DNA of 64,000 nt from Mytilus edulis (taxonomy: Eukaryota; Mollusca; Bivalvia; Mytilida; Mytilidae), in contig NC_092349.1 in the NCBI RefSeq assembly GCF_963676685.1, forward strand, positions 57,147,431-57,211,430. The letters are read 5' to 3'. Positions 50,201 through 62,600 of this stretch are shown piece by piece. Within the stretch, counting starts at the first letter, position 1, and each line of letters opens with the position of its first letter. Under the pieces are notes generated by a model. It did not search any database and was not told the origin of the DNA. It saw only the letters and a list, made by a program, of their open reading frames with translations. The position numbers and the translations under genes were made by a program.

Positions 50201-53200
50201 TTATGGGGTATTTGTGTCCTTTCGATAACCCAAAAGTAAGCCGCAACACCTAAATCTGCTTTTTTCTCACCATGTCATAATAAATACAAGCTAGAAAAAC
50301 AAAAATATCTCAAGAAAACTTACAATAGTGTGTTCTATCCTGAATATGTACTAAATATTCCAAATTGCTAGAAACAGCAGAATTATTTAGGAAATTTGAG
50401 GCCCCAGGGGCAAGAAACATAGAAAATTGCCTACCCCCTGGGTCATAAAACAAATATTTTAACTTGTAAATGCTATGATTTAATGATTTTAAAGTTCTTG
50501 ATATAGAAAACAATAACTATGCTTGGAAGTTATGGAAAAATCAAATGTTAGCAGTCATCTCTACAACATTTTAAGTGAATTTATATCTCAGACTGGTATC
50601 TGCATACATACAACTATTGCAAATATGGCTTTGTTTGAACACTTCTAGTATATATAGTAGCTAAATTGTGTCAGATATATGGTTAAAGATGATACTGTTG
50701 TGACAAGATTTCTAAATTGACCATTTCAGGCAGAAAATGTGTTCTTTAATTGACAAATAGGCATACAGTAAGATGTGGACTGGAGATAGAGGCTGGATTG
50801 GATACTTTATATAATCTTGAATGTTGTAATGATTGACTGCTAAACATTACATTTATGATATTCTGATATGCTTTCAATATGTTATCATAACAGTTTTTAA
50901 CAGGTTCTAGGCATTTTTTATCAGAAAATATGCAAATAGGGTAAGCTGGCAATAATTAAAGTCTTGTTTTCAAATTCTTTAAAAAATTGAAACAGGGGAG
51001 GGGGTATAAAATGTATAGTAAAGAAAAACTTAGAGTATACACAGTGATTTCTTTAAGACTTTAATTCTGATAAATGAGTATTAATGTGAGAAAAACTGAT
51101 TTTAGAGAGTTTTCTATTTGAATAAATGTCTGTATATAGGGTGAAAAAGGGGAACATTCAGAATTTAACCAAATTTGCTTTATTTCACAGATTTTAAAGA
51201 AATTAACTCAAATAAGAAGTTTTATAAATATTTAATGAAGATTGATAGAATCCTGGGCCTTAAATATGATGACTCAGCATAAATTCACAGTTTACAGTAT
51301 GCATAGTTTACTTAAAGTCCTGGATACAAAATTAAATCATAATATTTGCATATTTGTAAGTTAAATTGTTAAGAAGTGCTTATATTAACTCTTCGCAGTC
51401 ATTGAAACTCATAGATCCTTCCTGAATATTATTTATGGGGTATTTGTGTCCTTTCGATAACCCAAAAGTAAGCCGCAACACCTAAATCTGCTTTTTTCTC
51501 ACCATGTCATAATAAATACAAGCTAGAAAAACAAAAATATCTCAAGAAAACTTACAATAGTGTGTTCTATCCTGAATATGTACTAAATATTCCAAATTGC
51601 TAGAAACAGCAGAATTATTTAGGAAATTTGAGGCCCCAGGGGCAAGAAACATAGAAAATTGCCTACCCCCTGGGTCATAAAACAAATATTTTAACTTGTT
51701 AATGCTATGATTTTATGATTTTAAAGTTCTTGATATAGAAAACAATAACTATGCTTGGAAGTTATAGAAAAATCAAATGTTAGCAGTCATCTCTACAACA
51801 TTTTAAGTGAATTTATATCTCAGACTGGTATCTGCATACATACAACTATTGCAAATATGGCTTTGTTTGAACACTTCTAGTATATATAGTAGCTAAATTG
51901 TGTCAGATATATGGTTAAAGATGATACTGTTGTGACAAGATTTCTAAATTGACCATTTCAGGCAGAAAATGTGTTCTTTAATTGACAAATAGGCATACAG
52001 TAAGATGTGGACTGGAGATAGAGGCTGGATTGGATACTTTATATAATCTTGAATGTTGTAATGATTGACTGCTAAACATTACATTTATGATATTCTGATA
52101 TGCTTTTAATATGTTATCATAACAGTTTTTAACAGGTTCTAGGCATTTTTTATCAGAAAATATGCAAATAGGGTAAGCTGGCAATAATTAAAGTCTTGTT
52201 ATCAAATTCTTTAAAAAATTGGAACAGGGGAGGGGGTATAAAATGTATAGTAAAGAAAAACTTAGAGTATACACAGTGATTTCTTTAAGACTTTAATTCT
52301 GATAAATGAGTATTAATGTGAGAAAAACTGATTTTAGAGAGTTTTCTATTTGAATAAATGTCTGTATATAGGGTGAAAAAGGGGAACATTCAGAATTTAA
52401 CCAAATTTGCTTTATTTCACAGATTTTAAAGAAATTAATCAAATAAGAAGTTTTATAAATATTTAATGAAGATTGATAGAATCCTGGGCCTTAAATATGA
52501 TGACTCAGCATAAATTCACAGTTTACAGTATGCATAGTTTACTTAAAGTCCTGGATACAAAATTAAATCATAATATTTGCATATTTGTAAGTTAAATTGT
52601 TAAGAAGTGCTTATATTAACTCTTCGCAGTCATTGAAACTCATAGATCCTTCCTGAATATTATTTATGGGGTATTTGTGTCCTTTCGATAACCCAAAAGT
52701 AAGCCGCAACACCTAAATCTGCTTTTTTCTCACCATGTCATAATAAATACAAGCTAGAAAAACAAAAATATCTCAAGAAAACTTACAATAGTGTGTTCTA
52801 TCCTGAATATGTACTAAATATTCCAAATTGCTAGAAACAGCAGAATTATTTAGGAAATTTGAGGCCCCAGGGGCAAGAAACATAGAAAATTGCCTACCCC
52901 CTGGGTCATAAAACAAATATTTTAACTTGTAAATGCTATGATTTTATGATTTTAAAGTTCTTGATATAGAAAACAATAACTATGCTTGGAAGTTATGGAA
53001 AAATCAAATGTTAGCAGTCATCTCTACAACATTTTAAGTGAATTTATATCTCAGACTGGTATCTGCATACATACAACTATTGCAAATATGGCTTTGTTTG
53101 AACACTTCTAGTATATATAGTAGCTAAATTGTGTCAGATATATGGTTAAAGATGATACTGTTGTGACAAGATTTCTAAATTGACCATTTCAGGCAGAAAA

Positions 53201-56057
53201 TGTGTTCTTTAATTGACAAATAGGCATACAGTAAGATGTGGACTGGAGATAGAGGCTGGATTGGATACTTTATATAATCTTGAATGTTGTAATGATTGAC
53301 TGCTAAACATTACATTTATGATATTCTGATATGCTTTCAATATGTTATCATAACAGTTTTTAACAGGTTCTAGGCATTTTTTATCAGAAAATATGCAAAT
53401 AGGGTAAGCTGGCAATAATTAAAGTCTTGTTTTCAAATTCTTTAAAAAATTGAAACAGGGGAGGGGGTATAAAATGTATAGTAAAGAAAAACTTAGAGTA
53501 TACACAGTGATTTCTTTAAGACTTTAATTCTGATAAATGAGTATTAATGTGAGAAAAACTGATTTTAGAGAGTTTTCTATTTGAATAAATGTCTGTATAT
53601 AGGGTGAAAAAGGGGAACATTCAGAATTTAACCAAATTTGCTTTATTTCACAGATTTTAAAGAAATTAACTCAAATAAGAAGTTTTATAAATATTTAATG
53701 AAGATTGATAGAATCCTGGGCCTTAAATATGATGACTCAGCATAAATTCACAGTTTACAGTATGCATAGTTTACTTAAAGTCCTGGATACAAAATTAAAT
53801 CATAATATTTGCATATTTGTAAGTTAAATTGTTAAGAAGTGCTTATATTAACTCTTCGCAGGCATTGAAACTCATAGATCCTTCCTGAATATTATTTATG
53901 GGGTATTTGTGTCCTTTCGATAACCCAAAAGTAAGCCGCAACACCTAAATCTGCTTTTTTCTCACCATGTCATAATAAATACAAGCTAGAAAAACAAAAA
54001 TATCTCAAGAAAACTTACAATAGTGTGTTCTATCCTGAATATGTACTAAATATTCCAAATTGCTAGAAACAGCAGAATTATTTAGGAAATTTGAGGCCCC
54101 AGGGGCAAGAAACATAGAAAATTGCCTACCCCCTGGGTCATAAAACAAATATTTTAACTTGTAAATGCTATGATTTTATGATTTTAAAGTTCTTGATATA
54201 GAAAACAATAACTATGCTTGGAAGTTATGGAAAAATCAAATGTTAGCAGTCATCTCTACAACATTTTAAGTGAATTTATATCTCAGACTGGTATCTGCAT
54301 ACATACAACTATTGCAAATATGGCTTTGTTTGAACACTTCTAGTATATATAGTAGCTAAATTGTGTCAGAAATATGGTTAAAGATGATACTGTTGTGACA
54401 AGATTTCTAAATTGACCATTTCAGGCAGAAAATGTGTTCTTTAATTGACAAATAGGCATACAGTAAGATGTGGACTGGAGATAGAGGCTGGATTGGATAC
54501 TTTATATAATCTTGAATGTTGTAATGATTGACTGCTAAACATTACATTTATGATATTCTGATATGCTTTCAATATGTTATCATAACAGTTTTTAACAGGT
54601 TCTAGGCATTTTTTATCAGAAAATATGCAAATAGGGTAAGCTGGCAATAATTAAAGTCTTGTTTTCAAATTCTTTAAAAAATTGAAACAGGGGAGGGGGT
54701 ATAAAATGTATAGTAAAGAAAAACTTAGAGTATACACAGTGATTTCTTTAAGACTTTAATTCTGATAAATGAGTATTAATGTGAGAAAAACTGATTTTAG
54801 AGAGTTTTCTATTTGAATAAATGTCTGTATATAGGGTGAAAAAGGGGAACATTCAGAATTTAACCAAATTTGCTTTATTTCACAGATTTTATAGAAATTA
54901 ACTCAAATAAGAAGTTTTATAAATATTTAATGAAGATTGATAGAATCCTGGGCCTTAAATATGATGACTCAGCATAAATTCACAGTTTACAGTATGCATA
55001 GTTTACTTAAAGTCCTGGATACAAAATTAAATCATAATATTTGCATATTTGTAAGTTAAATTGTTAAGAAGTGCTTATATTAACTCTTCGCAGTCATTGA
55101 AACTCATAGATCCTTCCTGAATATTATTTATGGGGTATTTGTGTCCTTTCGATAACCCAAAAGTAAGCCGCAACACCTAAATCTGCTTTTTTCTCACCAT
55201 GTCATAATAAATACAAGCTAGAAAAACAAAAATATCTCAAGAAAACTTACAATAGTGTGTTCTATCCTGAATATGTACTAAATATTCCAAATTGCTAGAA
55301 ACAGCAGAATTATTTAGGAAATTTGAGGCCCCAGGGGCAAGAAACATAGAAAATTGCCTACCCCCTGGGTCATAAAACAAATATTTTAACTTGTAAATGC
55401 TATAATTTTATGATTTTAAAGTTCTTGATATAGAAAACAATAACTATGCTTGGAAGTTATGGAAAAATCAAATGTTAGCAGTCATCTCTACAACATTTTA
55501 AGTGAATTTATATCTCAGACTGGTATCTGCATACATACAACTATTGCAAATATGGCTTTGTTTGAACACTTCTAGTATATATAGTAGCTAAATTGTGTCA
55601 GATATATGGTTAAAGATGATACTGTTGTGACAAGATTTCTAAATTGACCATTTCAGGCAGAAAATGTGTTCTTTAATTGACAAATAGGCATACAGTAAGA
55701 TGTGGACTGGAGATAGAGGCTGGATTGGATACTTTATATAATCTTGAATGTTGTAATGATTGACTGCTAAACATTACATTTATGATATTCTGATATGCTT
55801 TCAATATGTTATCATAACAGTTTTTAACAGGTTCTAGGCATTTTTTATCAGAAAATATGCAAATAGGGTAAGCTGGCAATAATTAAAGTCTTGTTTTCAA
55901 ATTCTTTAAAAAATTGAAACAGGGGAGGGGGTATAAAATGTATAGAAACTTAGAGTATACACAGTGATTTCTTTAAGACTTTAATTCTGATAAATGAGTA
56001 TTAATGTGAGAAAAACTGATTTTAGAGAGTTTTCTATTTGAATAAATGTCTGTATAG

Positions 56058-58690
56058 GTTGCACTTTGTAAATACAGCTGTTTCTCAAAACACGCCTCTT
56101 TTGGGGAGTAATTGAATATTCATAGAAAATTCATTTTGTTTACATACTGGTTCCCAGTTATGCTCTCTTTGTTCCATATCGCAGAGACAGAACTTGGGAA
56201 TGTTACCAGTAAATAAACACGTGAATATTGTTTACATTGAAATCTGTGGTAACCTTTCATTCCACGTAGGGGTAGTTAAGAAAATTAGTGTAAGTTTAAA
56301 CTCTGAGAAGTTCAGGGCATATAAACGTTGAAAATATGCCGCACAGCCCTATATTTTGACCTTTGAAAAAAATTGTGGTGCATATGAACTTTCAATTCTA
56401 GGATAAGATTTTTTTCAAAACTTCATAGTAAAAGTGGTACAGTTTTAGCCGTAAAAGGAGTTCCTATGGGAAATTGCATTGTCAATATTTACAGAAATGC
56501 AACCTATAGAATAAATCCTCATATTCTAGTTGCAGTCCAAATTTCCCCGACCTTCATCCCGGACGTCCTCTGTTAGATGACCTAATGTATTTATTTCCAA
56601 AGTTTTCTTCGTCCTGAACTTGCATGAACTATTTACCACTGGACGTTAAGCAACCAACAATCAGTCTTTCTTGCACGAATTTGTGTTTTGTCAAAATGTA
56701 GGTATTTGTAAAAATGTCCAGGCCGTACCAGCCTACAAAGCTGATGACACAGTTGACATATCATGAACATTATTTATTGTAACTATTTTCTAACTTAAAT
56801 GGGGTGTTTCTCGATGATGTCGTATGTGAATCTTAACTTTCTATAATGTTTTCGACGTTTCATTATGTATATGAAAACGTTCACGTTTTGTTTATTGAAT
56901 TTGTAATAAAACCCACTTGTATCCATTGCAGTCCGGTCGCATGAAAGTTAATCATAGTTGTCACTTCAATAACTCATGCTTCTGGTATCATCTGAAAATT
57001 TATCGTGTATTTGGAATATTTAACAGTTACGGAATGACTGTAATATTGTTTCTGTCTATGAAGAAATGACATCAAAAATGTGGTGAACACTGAATAACCC
57101 GCGTAGCGTGTTATTTTAAAGTGTGCACCTCATTTTTATGTTATTTCGAATAGGCAGAAAAATATTACAGTTATTTCTTATAATTTAATTCTTAATTTCA
57201 TTTTAAACGAGAGTAAATCATGAACAAACGTTGGTGACTTCACGGTCACATGACAAAATTAATATTTCTATGAGCTGATAAACAAAACAACGTCAGCCAA
57301 TCAGAAGACGCTTTACATCCAAAATCAAATTATTGGGTATTGTTTTCAAGAAAACTCTATGACATGTCGAATCCTGGAAAACTGAGACAAAATCTAACTT
57401 GCAAATGTTGTTGGATTTTATCACCTATTATTCTGAAATGCATGTATATCTGTCTAGAAATGCTGTTTATCGAGTTCGAGGATCAAGATCATTTTAAAAT
57501 AGTTATGTATTATGCTCGGAAATTTCCATCAAACGTGCTACCTTCGAAAAATTTAAATACTACGTTGTTCTTACGTCATGCTTAAATATAAAAAAATATC
57601 TAAGTTGAAACTTACGCATTGGTAAGTAATAATACTTGTATAAATTTTGGAATAGATAATTGATTTTGAAAAAATCTGCAGTTTGTTTCTCTAGAAGAAA
57701 ATAGTATTTTTTTTAGTGATGACTTTTGACCATGATGGCACCAGCTTTCATATTTACGACACATATATTTAAAAAGTACACGATGCAAGCTTTCCAATGA
57801 ACTATTATAATGCAGTGAGGTTTGTAGGTAATTTAAATTTCTAAAGTTGTCCTCTCCGCTGCTTCACTACTAATAAAATTGAGTAAAGTGATAACAATTT
57901 CACAAAATAGAATATGAAACGAGTAAATGTTCTGTAAATTTGTCATAATTTCAGTTTCTTGTATGTTACGAATTTTTATTCCGGGTAGTTTCACGCTAGT
58001 TCATTCTCTTTCTTTTTTTTTGCAAAAGGGTCCTTTTCAATCGTATGCTCTTTGTTAGAGGAAAACATGTTTTGTTTTAAGTGACTGTATTGATAATGTT
58101 TTTGCCAATAACACATGGTTCATATTAAAGACAATCTGCATACTGCATTTTAAGCTAAGATAAGGATGAATTATTCAACCGTCTTCTGTAATACATTATA
58201 GATCATTCTAGAGGGCTAGTCAATTTTAAGCAAAAAAGACGATTAAGTTTGCTTTTAACCTCACATCTGATACCTTTCCAATACCTGTCAAGATGGCGGA
58301 CTGCAATTAAAGCGCTGTTGTTCCTTTCCTTTCATATTCCTATGTCCCTAGAACACACTATCCATTCTTTCTGATTTGAAAATGTGCAATATAAATTGAT
58401 CCTTTTTCTATTTTAATCGTTCGTTCTAAGACACCAGGTCCCATGTACTGAATAGAGAACATTCAAACTAGTCCCCCAAACTGCCTCAAATAATAGATAA
58501 AAAGGAAGGGAGAGGATTTCAGAAACATTAAACCTGTTAAGAAAGTTTTGAATAAGCATTCAATGACATATTTGTCGCTGGACGTCAGATAAACAATGAA
58601 TCAATACACAAACAAATGCGCCAATTTGGGTTACGCAATGTTTCAACCAATCTCATTATTATAATTAAATCATCTATTGGTAGAGAAATT
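56058..58690. other. Intergenic between the two arrays
   Basis: No supported gene. The plus-strand frame at 57340-57585 begins after an AT-rich region and has several Cys (CKCCW) but no recognisable domain. No repeat shared with other parts of the window was found. Confidence 0.35.
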
Positions 58691-58884
58691 CACAATTTGT
58701 TAAATCAAATTGACAATTTGTTATTTCTAATTGATAATTTGTTATATCAAATTGATAATCTGTTATCTCAAATTGATAATTTGTTATACCAAATTTATAA
58801 TTTGTTATATCAAATTTATAATTTGTTATATCAAATTTATAATTTGTTATATCAAATTCATAATCTGTTATATCAAATTCATAC
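58691..58884. repeat. 21-bp minisatellite
   Basis: About nine units of 'aatttgttatatcaaattga' plus one base, with small variants (tta/tct, gat/tat/cat). Because 21 is a multiple of three, the array reads as a repeating N-L-L-Y-Q-I-[DYH] peptide in one frame, which explains the 101-codon ORF; it is not evidence of a gene. Three 'aatattcatgag'-type repeats follow at 58918-58975. Confidence 0.9.
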
Positions 58885-58975
58885 TAGTGTGGATCTAGCC
58901 GTCGATAGCAGCCGGCGTTAATATTCATGAGGCCAGCCTTCAATAATATTCATGAGCCGGCAATAATATTCATAA

Positions 58976-59692
58976 GATGACTTGCGTTCGAAGAAGTGTT
59001 GTTAGAAACTATGAACGATAACTATGATTAAATAACGTTCCTATTTATATGTGATATTACTTCAAACAGGCATGTCAATTGGTGTCTTCTTCGAGGTCCG
59101 CGTTTACTAAATTAACTTTTGGTCTTCTTCAAGGACTTCTAGGTCTGCGTCTTTAAATAACATTGTAAATGTAATAAAAACAATGCAATTGCTTCCATAA
59201 ATATAAAACAAAGTAATGGTCTTTTAATATTCTGTGATAAGAGAAATAATGTAAACTGAAGCAATAACAAGTTGAAATAAATATAATTAAATATAGAAAT
59301 TTAATGGGACATTACAACAAACAAATAAAGTAAAGAACAGTTCTTATTAAAATTTTGTGATTATTGAATTAATGTAAGCTACAATAAATAAAAAAAATGA
59401 TTGAATACTAGTATAGAAATTTAGGAATTACAGAGAATTGATGGTCATATGGGCATTCCATAATTTGTTCGTTGTTCGTTGTCTACAAATATAGTCCAAT
59501 CATGAAACTAAAACATACAATACAGACAGTATTTTCTATTTAAACAGATCAGAAAAAATAGAAACATAGTTAATTGCAGAAATAAAAACAACAGAAAAAT
59601 AAAAACTGTCAAGTACTATTTCAATGACATATAATTCTTCAAAATTACGGAGACCAATCTCAGTCATTAATCTTAACATTAACAATTTATAT
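58976..59692. other. AT-rich spacer before the satellite
   Basis: No gene or repeat recognised; A/T-rich with scattered poly-A runs. Confidence 0.4.
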
Positions 59693-62600
59693 CATTGCCT
59701 TTAAAATGGCCCATAGCACTTATGCCCTAAACCCGTACGAGTTAGTCAGGAAAGGATAAGGGGGGGGGGGGTACCCTGGTATATCACAAATTCGAAAATG
59801 AACTATTGCCGGCTGGCCAAACGAAGAGATTCTCCACGTGGGCAATAATACCAGACGAAGAGGTACTTATTGCCTTTAAAATGGCTCTTAGCACTTGTAC
59901 CCTAGACCCGTACGAAGTTGTCAGTAGAGGGTTAAAAGGGGGATATGGTATTCCGGTTTACAACGAATTCGAACTGAACTATTGCCGGCTGGCCAAACTA
60001 AGAGATTCTCCACATCGACCATCATACCAGAGGTAGAGGTTGGTATTGCCTATAAAATGGCACAGAGCACTTATGCTCTAGACCCGTACGAGTTAGTCTG
60101 GAAAGGATAAGGGGGGTACCCTGGTATATCACAAATTCTAAAATGAACTATTGCCGGCTGGCCAAATAAAGAGATTCTCCACGTGGGCAATGATACCAGA
60201 AGAAGATGTACTTATTGCCTTTAAAATGGCCCATAGCACTTGTACCCTAGACCCGTACGAGTTTGTCAGTAGAAGGTTAAAAGGGGGGATATGGTATTCC
60301 GGTTTACAACGAATTCGAACTGAACTATTGCCGGCTGGCCAAACTAAGAGATTCTCCACATCGACCATCATACCAGAGGTAGAGGTTGGTATTGCCTATA
60401 AAATGGCCCAGAGCACTTATGCTCTAGACCCGTACGAGTTAGTCTGGAAAGAATAAGGGGGGTACCCTGGTATATCACAAATTCTAAAATGAACTATTGC
60501 AGGCTGGCCAAATAAAGAGATTCTCCACGTGGGCAATGATACCAGATGAAGAGGTACTTATTGCCTTTAAAATGGCCCATAGCACTTGTACCCTAGACCC
60601 GTACGAGTTTGTCAGTAGAGGGTTAAAAGGGGGGATATGGAATTCCGGTTTACAACGAATTCGAATTGAACTATTGCCGGCTGGTCAAACTAAGAGATTC
60701 TCCACATCAACCATCATACCAGAAGTAGAGGTTGCTATTGCCAATAAAATGGCTCATAGCACTTATGCCCTAAACCCGTACGAGTTAGTCAGGAAAGGAT
60801 AATGGGGGTACCCTGGTATATCACAGATTCTAAAATGAACTATTGCCGGCTGGCCAAATAAAGAGATTCTCCACGTGGGAAATGATACCAGAGGAAGATG
60901 TACTTATTGCCTTTAAAATGGCCCATAGCACTTATACCCTAGACCCGTACGAGTTTGTCAGTAGAAGGTTAAAAGGGGGGATATGGTATTCCGGTTTACA
61001 ACGAATTCGAACTGAACTATTGCCGGCTGGCCAAACTAAGAGATTCTCCACATCGACCATCATACCAGAGGTAGAGGTTGGTATTGCCTATAAAATGGCC
61101 CAGAACACTTATGCCCTAGACCCGTACGAGTTAGTCTGGAAAGAATAAGGGGGGTACCTTGTTATATCACAAATTCTTAAATGAACTATTGCCGGCTGGC
61201 CAAATAAAGAGATTCTCCACGTGGGCAATGATACCAGAGGAAGAGGTACTTATTGCCTTTAAAATGGCTCATAGCACTTCTACCCTAGACCCGTACGAGT
61301 TTGTCAGTAGAGGGTTAAAAGGGGGGATTTGGTATTCCGGTTTACAACGAATTCGAACTGAACTATTGCCGGCTGGTCAAACTAAGAGATTCTCCACATC
61401 AACCATCATACCAGAGGTAGAGGTTGGTATTGCCTATAAAATAGCTCATAGCACTTATGCCCTAGACCCGTACGAGTTAGTCAGGAAAGGATAAGGGGGT
61501 ACCCTGGTATATCACAAATTCTAAAATGAACTATTGCCGGCTGGCCAAACGAAGAAATTCTCCACGTGGGCAATGATACCAGAGGAAGATGTACTTATTG
61601 CCTTTAAAATGGCCCATAGCACTTATACCCTAGACCTGTACGAGTTTGTCAGTAGAAGGTTAAAAGAGGGGATATGGTATTCCGGTTTACAACGAATTCG
61701 AACTGAACTTTTGCCGGCTGGCCAAACTAAGAGATTCTCCACATCGACCATCATACCAGAGGTAGAGGTTGGTATTGCCTATAAAATGGCCCAGAGCACT
61801 TATGCTCTAGACCCGTACGAGTTAGTCTGGAAAGGATAAGGGGGGTACCCTGGTATATCACAAATTCTAAAATGAACTATTGCCGGCTGGCCAAATAAAG
61901 AGATTCTCCACGTGGGCAATGATACCAGATGAAGAGGTACTTATTGTCTTTAAAATGGCTCATAACACTTGTACCCTAGACCCGTACGAGTTTGTCAGTA
62001 GAGGGTTAAAAGGGGGGATATGGTATTCCGGTTTACAACGAATTCGAATTGAACTATTGCCGGCTGGTCAAACTAAGAGATTCTCCACATCAACCATCAT
62101 ACCAGAGGTAGAGGTTGCTATTGCCAATAAAATGGCTCATAGCACTTATGCCCTAGACCCGTACGAGTTAGTCAGGAAAGGATAAGGGGGGTACCCTGGT
62201 ATATCACAGATTCTAAAATCAACTATTGCCGTCTGGCCAAACGAAGAGATTCTCCACGTGGGCAATGATACCAGAGGAAGATGTACTTATTGCCTTTAAA
62301 ATGGCCCATAGCACTTATACCCTAGACCCGTACGAGTTTGTCAGTAGAAGGTTAAAAGGGGGGATATGGTATTCCGGTTTACAACGAATTCGAACTGAAC
62401 TATTGCCGGCTGGCCAAACTAAGAGATTCTCCACATCGACCATCATACCAGAGGTAGAGGTTGGTATTGCCTATAAAATGGCCCAGAACACTTATGCCCT
62501 AGACCCGTACGAGTTAGTCTGGAGAGAATAAGGGGGGTACCCTGGTATATCACTAATTCTAAAATGAATTATTGCCGGCTGGCCAAATAAAGAGATTCTC

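Larger units (their letters stand above)
46205..56057. repeat. Eight-copy tandem array of a ~1232-bp unit
   Basis: Unit starts ('tatatagggtgaaaaagggg') fall at 46205, 47437, 48669, 49901, 51133, 52365, 53596 and 54828, a period of 1232 bp (1231 for copy 6 because of a one-base deletion). The eighth copy has a ~7-bp deletion near 55946 and ends at about 56057. Copies differ at only a handful of positions each. Each unit contains two minus-strand exon-like reading frames (separate entries). There is no transposase, LTR or terminal inverted repeat, so this is tandem duplication and not a transposon. Confidence 0.97.

Noticed and set aside
46205..56057. Tandem transposon or rolling-circle element array
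   Set aside because: No transposase, Rep/helicase, terminal inverted repeats or hairpin end was found; unit boundaries are arbitrary.
46205..56057. Tandem rRNA, snRNA or histone gene cluster
   Set aside because: No rRNA, 5S, U-snRNA or histone sequence is present in the unit.
58616..58921. 101-codon ORF with N-L-L-Y-Q-I repeats
   Set aside because: It is the translation of a 21-bp minisatellite; the period is a multiple of three, so an open frame is expected by chance.
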